From positions 1 through 21,860 of the forward strand of contig DLUO01000117.1 in NCBI GenBank assembly GCA_003444595.1: 21,860 nt of DNA, written 5' to 3'. This DNA comes from Bacillota bacterium. GTDB lineage: Bacteria > Bacillota > Dethiobacteria > DTU022 > UBA8154. Below, one piece after another: positions 7,036 through 14,809 of this stretch (within the stretch, counting starts at the first letter, position 1; each line of letters starts with the position of its first letter). Below the pieces are notes generated by a model that saw nothing but the letters and a program-made list of their open reading frames with translations, was not told where the DNA came from and searched no databases. The position numbers and the translations under genes were made by a program.

Positions 7036-7679
7036 ATGGTAAAGATAAAAAGTAGTGTTAGAGCGAATAATACCGGCTCTGTTTATATAGAACCTCCTCC
7101 GGTTGACCCCACGATCTACGATGATCCCGTGGCCCTTCAAACCGATTGGAACCCTCTTAACTATGACAGTGCCAGCTTTTGCACCTACAGGCTGACAAGA
7201 GTAAGCAGCGACTGCTTAGCCTTCAAGCCGACCCTGCAGACTTTGGCCCTGTTTGGCGTTTTTCCTTTTGCCGGAATAGTGCTCCTGCTTTATACATTTT
7301 CGGGTCATCTGGAAACTTTCCCTTTGCTCTTGGGCCTTTGCTTTTTGCTGCTGGATTTTATTTGCTGTACTATAAAGCGGCCCCGATTGTGTTTGACAAG
7401 GGGAGCGGGTTGTTTGTCATAGGATGGAAGAGAGCAGGCCGGGTACCTGACAGGGAGAATCCTAAAAACGTTATTGACTTAGACAGCGTGTATGCACTCC
7501 AGCTTATTTCAAAAATTATTTATAGGAAAACGCCTTATCTCTGTTATGATTTGAATCTTGTCTTGAAAAACGGAAAACGTATTGCGGTCCTTTCCCATGC
7601 TAACAAAAACAAAATACGAGATGACACTCTTATTCTTGCGGATTTTTTAGATAAACCCCTCTGGGAAGCGATTGATTAA
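7036..7679 (+). pseudogene. Frameshifted two-TM membrane protein gene
   Basis: Translation from ATG 7036 (AAAGGAGGGG 5 bases before it) gives a cytoplasmic N-terminus, TM1 (LQTLALFGVFPFAGIVLLLYTF) and most of TM2, but then runs into a stop at 7420-7422. The -1 frame continues convincingly from the middle of TM2: GFYLLYYKAAPIVFDKGSGLFVIGW, and then a soluble domain to the stop at 7679. The switch lies near 7336-7356, around CTTTTTG at 7341-7347, so one lost T in the run would explain it. The rejoined product would have about 214 residues with a PH-like C-terminal domain. It could be a true mutation, an assembly error or, less likely, programmed -1 slippage. Confidence 0.75.
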
Positions 7680-7782
7680 GACATTAAATGACGCATATAT
7701 ATCAATGTAAGCAGGTTAGTTAGCGTAAACCGGGGATACCGTTGTTCTCCAATACATGCTTTTTAAAAGGAGGTTGATTGTG

Positions 7783-8589
7783 ATGCGCAGAGCCCATGAG
7801 ATTGATTACCAGATTTACGGAGATGACATGCAATTTGTGGAAATAAGTCTTGATCCGGGTGAGACCGTTGTTGCCGAAGCAGGGGCTATGATGTACATGG
7901 ATAGTGCCATTCATTCGGATACGGTATTTGGAGACGGCTCCGACAGGGATAAAGGCAAAGGGCTCATGGATAAGGTTATGGGCGCCGGAAAACGTGTGCT
8001 GACCGGGGAGAGCCTTTTTATGACTACCTTTACCAATCAGGGTTCAGATAAGAGAGTGGTAGCCTTTGCCGCCCCCTACCCGGGCAAAGTAATTCCCCTG
8101 GATCTTGCCGATTGCGGGGGGCAGATTATTTGCCAGCGTGATGCATTTCTGTGTGCAGCTAAAGGTATCAACATCGAGATAGCCTTTCAGAGAAAGATCG
8201 GAGCGGGGCTTTTCGGCGGGGAAGGCTTCATCATGCAGCGCCTGGTGGGTGACGGTCTGGCCTTTCTCCATGCCGGCGGCACGATCATAAAGAAAGAACT
8301 CCGGGACGGAGAAATAATGAAGCTGGATACCGGTTGTCTGGTAGCCATGACAGCAGGAATAGACTATGATGTAGCATTTGTTGGCAACTTGAAAAGCGCC
8401 ATCTTTGGCGGGGAAGGGCTGTTTTTAGCCACACTGAAGGGGCCGGGGGAAATCTGGCTCCAATCCATTCCTTTCAGCCGCCTGGCCAACCGTATCTATG
8501 CTGCTGCCGGCAAGGGAGGCGGGAAAAGCAAGGGCGAAGGCGGCCTGCTGGGCGGTGTAGGGCTAAAAAACCTGCTGGGGAACGATTAA
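7783..8589 (+). CDS. AIM24/TIGR00266 family protein
   Basis: The 268-residue product belongs to the AIM24 (TIGR00266) family, which has a tryptophan-RNA-binding-attenuator-like beta fold and no firm function in bacteria. Diagnostic stretches are MQFVEISLDPGETVVAEAGAMMYMD, QRKIGAGLFGGEGFIMQRLVGDG, FLHAGGTIIKKEL, DTGCLVAMT and NLKSAIFGGEGLFLATLKGPG. The C-terminus is rich in Gly and Lys. AAAAGGAGG ends 9 bases before ATG 7783, which settles the start over the upstream ATG at 7756 that precedes the binding site. It is the last gene before the terminator at 8646. Confidence 0.9.
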   Translation: MRRAHEIDYQIYGDDMQFVEISLDPGETVVAEAGAMMYMDSAIHSDTVFGDGSDRDKGKGLMDKVMGAGKRVLTGESLFMTTFTNQGSDKRVVAFAAPYPGKVIPLDLADCGGQIICQRDAFLCAAKGINIEIAFQRKIGAGLFGGEGFIMQRLVGDGLAFLHAGGTIIKKELRDGEIMKLDTGCLVAMTAGIDYDVAFVGNLKSAIFGGEGLFLATLKGPGEIWLQSIPFSRLANRIYAAAGKGGGKSKGEGGLLGGVGLKNLLGND

Positions 8590-8590
8590 C

Positions 8591-8614
8591 CCGGAACTAA
8601 CCGGCAAGTTCCGG
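8591..8614. other. Perfect 8-bp hairpin after the AIM24 gene
   Basis: CCGGAACT (8591-8598) and AGTTCCGG (8607-8614) form a perfect stem with an 8-nt loop just behind the stop codon. No T-run follows, so it is more likely an RNA 3'-end stabiliser than a terminator. Confidence 0.5.
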
Positions 8615-8645
8615 CATGGAGGTTAATAAGAATATCTTTTTTTAT

Positions 8646-8682
8646 AAAGAAGGCAGACTTAAAGTTCTGGCCTTCTTTTTTT
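8646..8682 (+). terminator. Intrinsic terminator
   Basis: AAAGAAGGC (8646-8654) pairs with GCCTTCTTT (8670-8678), and AGA/TCT can pair further inside the loop. A run of T to 8682 follows. It ends the 5350-8589 gene group before the hydrolase gene. Confidence 0.8.
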
Positions 8683-8806
8683 AAAAGGAAAAACAAAAAA
8701 TTAGTAGAAAAGAATAAGAATAACAATTTACGGAAAGGTTTAATGTTTAGCGCTGATTTTCCTGAAAAAATAAGAAAAGACAAGAAGAAGGAGTGTGCGT
8801 GAGCTC

Positions 8807-9571
8807 ATGTCTTACTATTACCTTCTGGATGAACCCCTTATCCTTCGGAATGCTTTTTTCCCCCGCCAGATGCTGAGACGGTGTCCCAAACAGGCTTTTG
8901 ATTTTTATGTTACTGTAGATGCCGATGTTTCACTGCACTGCCGTTTTTACAGCGCAAATCCAGAGTTTCCTTCAATTTTGTTTTTTCACGGCAACGGAGA
9001 AATCGTCAGTGATTATGATGGTTTTGCTCCTTTCTATACAGCGGCGGGGGCAAACCTTGTGGTAGCCGAGTACCGCGGTTACGGGGGCAGCAGCGGCACC
9101 CCAACTTTCACTTCGCTGTTGGAGGACGCCCACCGTATTTACGAGGCTGTTAAAAAAAAGCTCGCCTACCATAAGTTCAATCCGGCCCTCTACATTATGG
9201 GGCGTTCTCTCGGAAGCGTACCTGCTCTGGAGTTGGCAGCTGCTTATTCCGGGGAAAGTAAGGGATTGATTATTGAGAGCGGTTTTGTTTGTGCTTCGCG
9301 TATTGCCCGCCGGCTTGGATTTCCCCAGGATATTCTGGAGCCACTGGAGGAGGAATGCCGTCAAAAGGTGCGGAGCATTCGCATGCCTACCCTCATCATT
9401 CACGGCGAGGAAGACAGTCTGGTGCCCTTAACAGAAGCCGAGGCCATCTATTCTTTGCTGAAAATAGAAGAAAAAAAATTAGTAATCATTCCCTATGCTG
9501 ACCATAACAGCCTGATTTTTGAAGGTGAGGAGGAGTATTTTTCCGCCATCGCCACTTTTCTTAAATACTAA
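8807..9571 (+). CDS. Alpha/beta hydrolase
   Basis: This 254-residue soluble hydrolase has the full set of family signs. FFHGNGE is the oxyanion-hole loop and YRGYGGSSG a conserved strand-turn. GRSLGS carries the nucleophile S134, GEEDSLVP the acid D203, and ADHNSL the histidine H233. It is closest in layout to the BEM46/ABHD13-like hydrolases. Substrates of that group are mostly unknown, so no specific reaction is assigned. AAGGAG at 8788-8793 is 13 bases before the ATG. The in-frame GTG at 8795 is too close to that site to be used. It lies alone between a terminator and the trk leader. Confidence 0.88.
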   Translation: MSYYYLLDEPLILRNAFFPRQMLRRCPKQAFDFYVTVDADVSLHCRFYSANPEFPSILFFHGNGEIVSDYDGFAPFYTAAGANLVVAEYRGYGGSSGTPTFTSLLEDAHRIYEAVKKKLAYHKFNPALYIMGRSLGSVPALELAAAYSGESKGLIIESGFVCASRIARRLGFPQDILEPLEEECRQKVRSIRMPTLIIHGEEDSLVPLTEAEAIYSLLKIEEKKLVIIPYADHNSLIFEGEEEYFSAIATFLKY

Positions 9572-9634
9572 ACTAAGCATTTATGATATGATAGTATTTA
9601 TTAAAATCATTTAAGAGAGACTCCGTGTAACGCT

Positions 9635-9712
9635 ATCCCAAAGGCCAAGGCCCGTTTGACGAAACGGGCTGTTTACTGGGATTCTCCCCTTTGGCTGGTG
9701 AGCCGTCTTTTT
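9635..9712 (+). promoter_or_regulatory. Structured leader of trkA, possible attenuator
   Basis: A long hairpin can form: ATCCCA/TGGGAT (9635-9640 with 9677-9682) closes on GCCCGTTT-GACG-AAACGGGC (9650-9669). Downstream, GGCT-GGTG-AGCC (9693-9704) followed by GTCTTTTT could be a weak terminator stem. CCAAAGG (9638-9644) can pair with CCTTTGG (9688-9694), and this excludes both other structures. Mutually exclusive pairings before a potassium-uptake gene suggest attenuation. I cannot match it to the ydaO (c-di-AMP) riboswitch or any other class I know. Confidence 0.4.
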
Positions 9713-9739
9713 AGGCATGGAGAAAGGATTGATATAATT

Positions 9740-11095
9740 ATGAAGATTATAATTATCGGTGACGGCAAGGTAGGCTACAGCCTGGCCGAAAATTTATCAA
9801 AAGAAAATAACGACATTACCATAATTGATAAAAATTCAGAGGCATTGCAAAAAGCTGCTGAAAACCTGGACGTTATGTGTATCAGAGGAAATGGTGCAAG
9901 CACCAAAATATTGCTTGAAGCGGGAATAAAACAAAGCGACCTTCTCATCGCAGCCACGACCAGCGATGAGGTAAATATGTTATGCTGTTTAACTGCCAAG
10001 AAACTTGGCGTAAGCCATACGATTGCCAGAATTAGGGATCCGGAATATGCTCAGGAACTTTCCCAGCTAAAAGCTGAGATTGACCTTGATATGGTTATCA
10101 ATCCTGAGCAGGCTGCTGCCGATGAAATTGCCAGACTGCTTAAGTTTCCTCCTGCCATTAATGTTGAGATGTTCGCCAGGGAACGCGTGGAAATGGTGGA
10201 AATAAAAGTGACGCAAGGCCTTCCTGTAAGCGGCATGCAGTTAAAAGATATTTCTAAAAAGATTTCACCATCCATTCTTATCGGTGCCGTGCTTCGGAAC
10301 GCTGAAATCATTATTCCGAATGGGGAATTTAAGATTCAAGAAAATGATACGCTATATATTATCGGACAGCCTTCCAAGGTATTTGATTTTTGTAAGCGTA
10401 TCGGCATGCACGTCCAAAAAATTAAAAATGTCATGATCATGGGAGGAGGAAGGCTAACCTATTATTTGGCGCAGTATCTGGATGAGGCGGAAATAAGGGT
10501 TAAAATTATTGAAATAAAGCGTGAAAGATGTGTAGAGCTAAACGAGCTGCTCCCTCGTGCGCTAATTATTTGTGGCGATGGTACCGATGAATCATTGTTA
10601 CATTCGGAAAACCTTGGAAGTATGGGAGCTTTTGTCTCTGTTACAGGCCGGGATGAAGATAACCTAATATCTGCATTATTAGCAAAGCAGTGCGGTGTTC
10701 AGAAAGTCGTGGCCAAGGTTAACAGGATAAATCACTTTGGCGTGATAAGTAGCATGGGAATTGATAGCGTGGTATGCCCCAAGCTTATTACAACAGATCA
10801 CATTTTAAGGTATGTTCGGGGGATGAAAAACGCATTAGGAAATCCCGTAAATACCCTCTATAGAATAATTGGAGGCCAGGCAGAAGCTCTTGAATTTACT
10901 GCTGATGAATTTACGAGATTTCTTAATGTGCCGCTCAAAAATCTCAAGCTGGTGCCTGGCGTATTGGTGGCTGCTATTGTTAGAAGAAATAATACCATTA
11001 TCCCCCATGGAAATGATGCCATCGAAGCAGGCGATAGTGTCATCCTTATTGCCAAAGAAAAGAGGTTGTCGGATTTAAACGATATCCTTGGTTAA
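9740..11095 (+). CDS. trkA: Trk potassium uptake regulatory subunit TrkA
   Basis: The 451-residue protein has the duplicated RCK layout of TrkA, the cytoplasmic nucleotide-binding gating ring of the Trk K+ channel. RCK-N1 begins MKIIIIGDGKVGYSLAENL (GxGxxG) with IIDKN closing the second strand. RCK-C1 follows (VEIKVTQGLPVSGMQLKDIS). RCK-N2 begins VMIMGGGRLTYYLAQYL, and RCK-C2 contains LNVPLKNLKLVPGVLVAAIVRRN. Length is normal for the family. I chose ATG 9740 over the upstream ATG because homology starts there and GAAAGGAT precedes it. TrkH starts 12 bases after its stop, so the two form an operon. Confidence 0.95.
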   Translation: MKIIIIGDGKVGYSLAENLSKENNDITIIDKNSEALQKAAENLDVMCIRGNGASTKILLEAGIKQSDLLIAATTSDEVNMLCCLTAKKLGVSHTIARIRDPEYAQELSQLKAEIDLDMVINPEQAAADEIARLLKFPPAINVEMFARERVEMVEIKVTQGLPVSGMQLKDISKKISPSILIGAVLRNAEIIIPNGEFKIQENDTLYIIGQPSKVFDFCKRIGMHVQKIKNVMIMGGGRLTYYLAQYLDEAEIRVKIIEIKRERCVELNELLPRALIICGDGTDESLLHSENLGSMGAFVSVTGRDEDNLISALLAKQCGVQKVVAKVNRINHFGVISSMGIDSVVCPKLITTDHILRYVRGMKNALGNPVNTLYRIIGGQAEALEFTADEFTRFLNVPLKNLKLVPGVLVAAIVRRNNTIIPHGNDAIEAGDSVILIAKEKRLSDLNDILG

Positions 11096-11107
11096 GGGGA
11101 TAGTTGC

Positions 11108-12541
11108 ATGAATTTCAGGATGATCTTTAAAATTCTGGGAGCCGTACTATGTGTCGAGGCTGCCTGTATGGTGCCCTCTTTGCTAGTATCTTTAATTTAC
11201 CAACAGGGGGATGCACGCTCGTTCCTATTGTCCATACCGGTATTGATCATCGTGGGAACGGGATTGTATCGCATTAAAACCGTGACCAACAATATTTATG
11301 CCCGGGACGGTTTTGCCATAGTAGCACTGGGGTGGTTGCTGGTGTCCATATTCGGGGCATTGCCTTATGTTATTAGTGGAGCCATTCCTTCCGTGATAGA
11401 TGCGTTGTTTGAGTCTGTATCGGGTTTTAGTACGACCGGGGCAAGCATATTGAAGGATATTGAAGCGCTGCCCAGGGGTATTTTATTCTGGAGAAGCTTT
11501 ACCCAGTGGATGGGCGGCATGGGAGTTTTGATTTTAACGCTTGCTGTATTGCCATACGTGAAGGCCGACACACTGCATATTATGAAAGCAGAAACTCCAG
11601 GTCCTGCACCTGAAAAGTTCGTTCCCAAAATTGGACAAGTAGCTAAAATATTATACGCCATTTATTTTATTCTTACAGCTTTAGAAGTAATTTTTCTTCT
11701 GGCGGGAGGAATGTCACTCTATGATGCTTTAATACATGCGTTTGCAACGGCGGGGACTGGGGGCTTTTCTAATAGGAATCACAGTGTGGCGGCTTACGAT
11801 AACCTCTCTTTGGAAGTAATCATTACAGTTTTCATGTTGCTGTTCGGCATAAACTTTACTCATTATTACTCACTTTTCAAAGGTAATTTAAAGTCCGTAC
11901 TGCGGGATGAGGAGTTGCGTTTTTATGCAGGAACAGTTGTAGCTGCCACTATTTTTATTGTCCTGAATATTTACGGGAAAATATTTTATTCTTTTGGCGA
12001 AACAATAAGATATTCTGCTTTTCAAGTTAGCGCTATTATCACCTCAACAGGCTTTTCAACTGCGGATTTTAATGTTTGGCCTGTGTTTAGTCAATGTGTA
12101 CTTCTTTTATTAATGTTTATCGGGGCAAGTGCGGGTTCCACCGGAGGAGGGATTAAATGCATCCGCGTGATATTGCTTTTGAAGATTATCAGGCGGGAGG
12201 CAGCTAAAATCATTCATCCTAGAGCAATACATACTGTAACAATTAATGGAAAGCCGATAGCTGAAGAAACACTGACAAGAGTCATGGTATTTTTCTTCCT
12301 TTATATTTTTATTATTGCTGTGTCAGTACTGGCGGTATCACTGGACGGAAAAGATATGCTTTCTTCAGCAACGGCAGTTATTGCCGCTATAGGCAATATA
12401 GGACCGGGGCTGGGAGCAGTAGGTCCAATAGGAAGTTATGCCGATTTCTCAGTGAGCAGCAAACTAATATTATCTATCTGTATGATCGTCGGAAGGCTGG
12501 AAATATATCCGATTTTATTGCTCTTTAGCACCACATTTTGA
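11108..12541 (+). CDS. trkH: Trk potassium uptake membrane subunit TrkH
   Basis: This is the 477-residue K+-translocating pore of the Trk system, a membrane protein with four pseudo-repeated pore loops. All four filter segments are visible: SGFSTTGASI, TAGTGGFSN, ITSTGFSTAD and IGNIGPGLG. The conserved QWMGGMGVLIL and GASAGSTGGGIK segments are also present. The C-terminus reads GRLEIYPILLLFSTTF and stops. Homologues commonly run a few residues further (a W-R/K ending), and here the stop follows a T-run, so a one-base loss trimming the last residues is possible but minor. AAGGGG before the ATG overlaps the end of trkA. Confidence 0.95.
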   Translation: MNFRMIFKILGAVLCVEAACMVPSLLVSLIYQQGDARSFLLSIPVLIIVGTGLYRIKTVTNNIYARDGFAIVALGWLLVSIFGALPYVISGAIPSVIDALFESVSGFSTTGASILKDIEALPRGILFWRSFTQWMGGMGVLILTLAVLPYVKADTLHIMKAETPGPAPEKFVPKIGQVAKILYAIYFILTALEVIFLLAGGMSLYDALIHAFATAGTGGFSNRNHSVAAYDNLSLEVIITVFMLLFGINFTHYYSLFKGNLKSVLRDEELRFYAGTVVAATIFIVLNIYGKIFYSFGETIRYSAFQVSAIITSTGFSTADFNVWPVFSQCVLLLLMFIGASAGSTGGGIKCIRVILLLKIIRREAAKIIHPRAIHTVTINGKPIAEETLTRVMVFFFLYIFIIAVSVLAVSLDGKDMLSSATAVIAAIGNIGPGLGAVGPIGSYADFSVSSKLILSICMIVGRLEIYPILLLFSTTF

Positions 12542-12714
12542 GCAGGTATAAGGCTAAAAAAAGTAGCGGTGTTGAATATTGTGCCGGAGATACTGGTTCG
12601 CGCCGTCAAAAGAAAATAAGGTTATGTCGAGCTTTTTAAGCTATAATTATTAAGCAACTGCTAAATTCCCGCTTTTTTTTACAGCGTCTTTTAAGTCATA
12701 TATGCGATAAGATC

Positions 12715-12743
12715 TTGTATGTGCTTTCAAGGTATGCTATTAT
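12715..12743 (+). promoter_or_regulatory. Candidate promoter of the small XRE gene
   Basis: TTGTAT (12715-12720) and TATTAT (12738-12743) are separated by 17 bp. They lie 40 bp before the XRE start. Nothing recognisable lies in 12542-12714 apart from an unpaired T-run at 12673-12680. Confidence 0.5.
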
Positions 12744-12783
12744 ATTATTGGGTGTAACAATACTATGGAGGGTGGTGTTTAAG

Positions 12784-13041
12784 ATGATGATTAAAATAAT
12801 CGACAAAGAACGATTGCAAGACCTTTTATCAAAAAAAGGGATAACAAAAAGCAGTTTAAGAAGTGCCGCTAACATATCTGAATCATATGCTGGCAGAATA
12901 TTAGAGGGAAAAGTAAGTCCTTCGCCTCAAGTTGCTAAAAAGATATGTGAACTGTTAGATGTTTCATTCAACGATATTTTTTATGTTTCGCATGGAGTGC
13001 TGGGTGGAACTAAGATGGGTGACAGCTTAACAGGTTGGTGA
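12784..13041 (+). CDS. Small XRE-family regulator, C-terminus in a tandem repeat
   Basis: This 85-residue protein consists mostly of a Cro/CI-type helix-turn-helix: RLQDLLSKKGITKSSLRSAANISESYAGRILEGKVSPSPQVAKKICELLDVSFNDIF. GGAGGG lies 11 bases before the ATG. The last residues, GDSLTGW, are encoded by the first copy of a 19-bp tandem repeat and the stop codon falls in the second copy, so the natural C-terminus may have been replaced by inserted DNA. No target can be inferred. It could be a solitary regulator left over from a mobile element. Confidence 0.8.
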   Translation: MMIKIIDKERLQDLLSKKGITKSSLRSAANISESYAGRILEGKVSPSPQVAKKICELLDVSFNDIFYVSHGVLGGTKMGDSLTGW

Positions 13042-13055
13042 CAGCTTAACAGGTT
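13018..13055. repeat. Perfect 19-bp tandem duplication
   Basis: GGTGACAGCTTAACAGGTT occurs twice without a gap (13018-13036, 13037-13055). A looser relative (TGACACG...TTTACAGGATAGGTT) may follow at about 13078-13105. Repeated TGACA...ACAGG units are reminiscent of the multiple terminal repeats of some insertion sequences such as the IS21 type, but no transposase is present and I cannot name an element. Confidence 0.8.
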
Positions 13056-13163
13056 TCTGAGAAAATATAAGGGTAAATGACACGAGTTATTTACAGGATA
13101 GGTTATGTAGGTAATTAGCCGGCGTGCTTGATCTTAACAAAGGCCTTAAACTTAAAATAAAAC

Positions 13164-13193
13164 TTGACTTTAGTCTGTTTACTATAATAAAAT
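13164..13193 (+). promoter_or_regulatory. Candidate promoter for the radical SAM-bamBC operon
   Basis: TTGACT (13164-13169) and TAAAAT (13188-13193) have an 18-bp spacer. This would give a leader of about 270 nt before the radical SAM gene. In AT-rich DNA the -10 match is weak evidence. Confidence 0.3.
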
Positions 13194-13349
13194 AAAATCA
13201 TAAGAACTTAATTCTGAGAACACTATAATCGATAACAATTATGGCAACCAAACTAACATCCAAGGCAATATAGACGCTTAAGAAAGTGTTTTTAAATTAC
13301 TCTATACAAAACAAACGGTTGGTTTTTAATAAATTTAAAGGCAAACTAT

Positions 13350-13371
13350 GATTATATATTGATTATATATT
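13350..13371. repeat. 11-bp AT-rich tandem repeat
   Basis: GATTATATATT is repeated exactly at 13350-13360 and 13361-13371. ATTATATATTGATTA from this repeat also occurs directly after the left adaptor at 20-34. Confidence 0.7.
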
Positions 13372-13467
13372 TTAATAAGCCGAGTCAAGATCGTTTAAAT
13401 TACACCAAATAGCTTTGGTTTCTTAGTGCTGGTTTATACGGGGAAAAAGAAAAAAGGAGAGGGAACG

Positions 13468-14583
13468 TTGAGAAGGGAAACAGAACATTCCAAGCAATTA
13501 AAAAGAATGTATGCTAAGGAAGATGGGAGACTGAAGGGAGAAGGTTACTGGGCGAAATTGCCTTTTTTCTGGTTTATCTTATTTCTTTCGTATAAATGCA
13601 CCAGAAGGTGCAGCTATTGTTATACTTTTAATCAAATCAGTAATGGAAATCAGATGGAAATGGATGAGAATACCTTTTCACGATTATTGGAGTGGATTCC
13701 GGAAGTCTGGAGAGTTAATAATGTTAAAGTTAACAATATAACTTTTCTTGGCGGGGAGCCATTATTAAGAACAGATCGAATTAAGAAGGTCATGGACACT
13801 GTTTACAAAAATACAGACGGCATGCAAGGATCTCTTTATACAAATGGAGATTTAGTTGATTCTGTTAATTGGGATGACCTTGAAGATATCCAATGGATAT
13901 CAACGAATATAGCAGATATCAGTATTGAAGAGTTGGCTAGAAGAATGAAAATAATAGCTGAAAGATCAAATGTTATTAATCAAACAATCGTAGCTACTCT
14001 GGATGATTATAACCTGGAGAGAATCCTTGATATTACAAGATTTGGCCTAGAAAATGGCTATCGTTTAAGATACCAAAAGGATATTTACAAGGGAACGGAT
14101 GAAGAGTACAAGAAACGTTTGTTGAAAAAATATCATGAGTTATGCGATTTATTGGAAAGTTATATTATAAAAGGTTATTATGTCCATACCACTTTTTTGC
14201 TGGATACTCTAATTACTGGATGGGATTCTGAGACTTCACCCTATCTTTGTGGAAAAAGAATTGCTACGGTTTATCCCGATGGAACAATCGGTCCATGCCT
14301 GCGAAACCATTCATTTAAAACGGGAACTATATTTGACCCGGATCCTATGAGCTTATTGCAATGCGAAGCATATCATTATGGACTTGAAAACAAGAACCTA
14401 CCGGATGAATGTAGAGAATGTGAATCCAGAACTGTCTGCCAGGGAGGCTGTCCGTATGATAAAATAGAGTTGCTCGGCACTCCTGCAGCAAAGTCTGTTA
14501 CCTGCGATGTTCATAAAGAAATTATTCCGAGATTAAAATATTTAGACACTTTAAAAAAACAACATAAAACTGAAGGCAGTTAA
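13468..14583 (+). CDS. Radical SAM/SPASM protein next to bamB, possible maturase
   Basis: This 371-residue radical SAM enzyme carries the S-adenosylmethionine cluster motif C44-T-R-R-C48-S-Y-C51 and FLGGEP. It has a C-terminal SPASM-type cluster region, CGKRIATVYPDGTIGPCL, then CRECESRTVCQGGCPYDK and a final CDVHKE. SPASM enzymes modify peptides, proteins or cofactors. Haft and colleagues described a family named tungsten cofactor oxidoreductase radical SAM maturase found beside AOR-type genes. Position before bamB fits that idea, but membership is inference. I chose TTG 13468, with AAGGAG 8 bases before it. The upstream ATG at 13426 lacks a site. Base composition is AT-richer than bamB. Confidence 0.85.
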   Translation: MRRETEHSKQLKRMYAKEDGRLKGEGYWAKLPFFWFILFLSYKCTRRCSYCYTFNQISNGNQMEMDENTFSRLLEWIPEVWRVNNVKVNNITFLGGEPLLRTDRIKKVMDTVYKNTDGMQGSLYTNGDLVDSVNWDDLEDIQWISTNIADISIEELARRMKIIAERSNVINQTIVATLDDYNLERILDITRFGLENGYRLRYQKDIYKGTDEEYKKRLLKKYHELCDLLESYIIKGYYVHTTFLLDTLITGWDSETSPYLCGKRIATVYPDGTIGPCLRNHSFKTGTIFDPDPMSLLQCEAYHYGLENKNLPDECRECESRTVCQGGCPYDKIELLGTPAAKSVTCDVHKEIIPRLKYLDTLKKQHKTEGS

Positions 14584-14725
14584 TTATAAGAAATGATGAG
14601 AAATCCCCTCACTCCTTGACAATGAAATACTTGCCAAAGCTGCAGATTGTTATCAGATGGGCTGCAGGCCGGGCTTTATAAGAGAAGTCCCCTTCATATA
14701 TAACACGGTCATCTCAAGGAGGTGT

Positions 14726-14797
14726 TTGTTTATTCCGTTAAATGCAGATTTTTGCGACATTTTTGATTTTATACAGCAAAAATACGTAAAGGAGTGA
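14726..14797 (+). CDS. Possible 23-residue leader peptide before bamB
   Basis: A strong AAGGAGG (14716-14722) in the 226-bp gap between the radical SAM gene and bamB precedes a short frame, from TTG 14726 (spacing 3) or ATT 14732 (spacing 9), to TGA 14797. The peptide begins FIPLNADFCDIFDF and ends in YVKE. Its last codons contain the AAAGGAG that serves bamB, so it could couple translation to bamB. It has one Cys and several aromatic residues. It could equally be a chance frame or a remnant. Neither start is ordinary. Confidence 0.3.
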   Translation: MFIPLNADFCDIFDFIQQKYVKE

Positions 14798-14809
14798 CAT
14801 AGTTTAACA

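Larger units (their letters stand above)
13056..13467. other. AT-rich intergenic region without a visible gene
   Basis: About 410 bp of markedly AT-rich DNA. It contains a candidate promoter at 13164-13193, an 11-bp tandem repeat GATTATATATT (13350-13360, 13361-13371) and no credible ORF. The AT bias continues into the radical SAM gene, which suggests that this stretch and the flanking repeat mark a junction of acquired DNA. Confidence 0.6.

Noticed and set aside
7341..7347. Programmed -1 frameshift site
   Set aside because: CTTTTTG only loosely fits the X XXY YYZ rule and no downstream stimulatory stem is evident. A lost base in the T-run is the simpler explanation.
9600..9740. A ydaO/c-di-AMP riboswitch in front of trkA
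   Set aside because: The conserved ydaO sequence blocks are not recognisable. Only generic stems and a weak terminator-like hairpin are visible, so I report an unclassified leader.
12600..12690. Intrinsic terminator after trkH
   Set aside because: There is a T-run at 12673-12680 but no stable stem directly before it. The AGCTT/AAGCT hairpin upstream lacks a T-tail.
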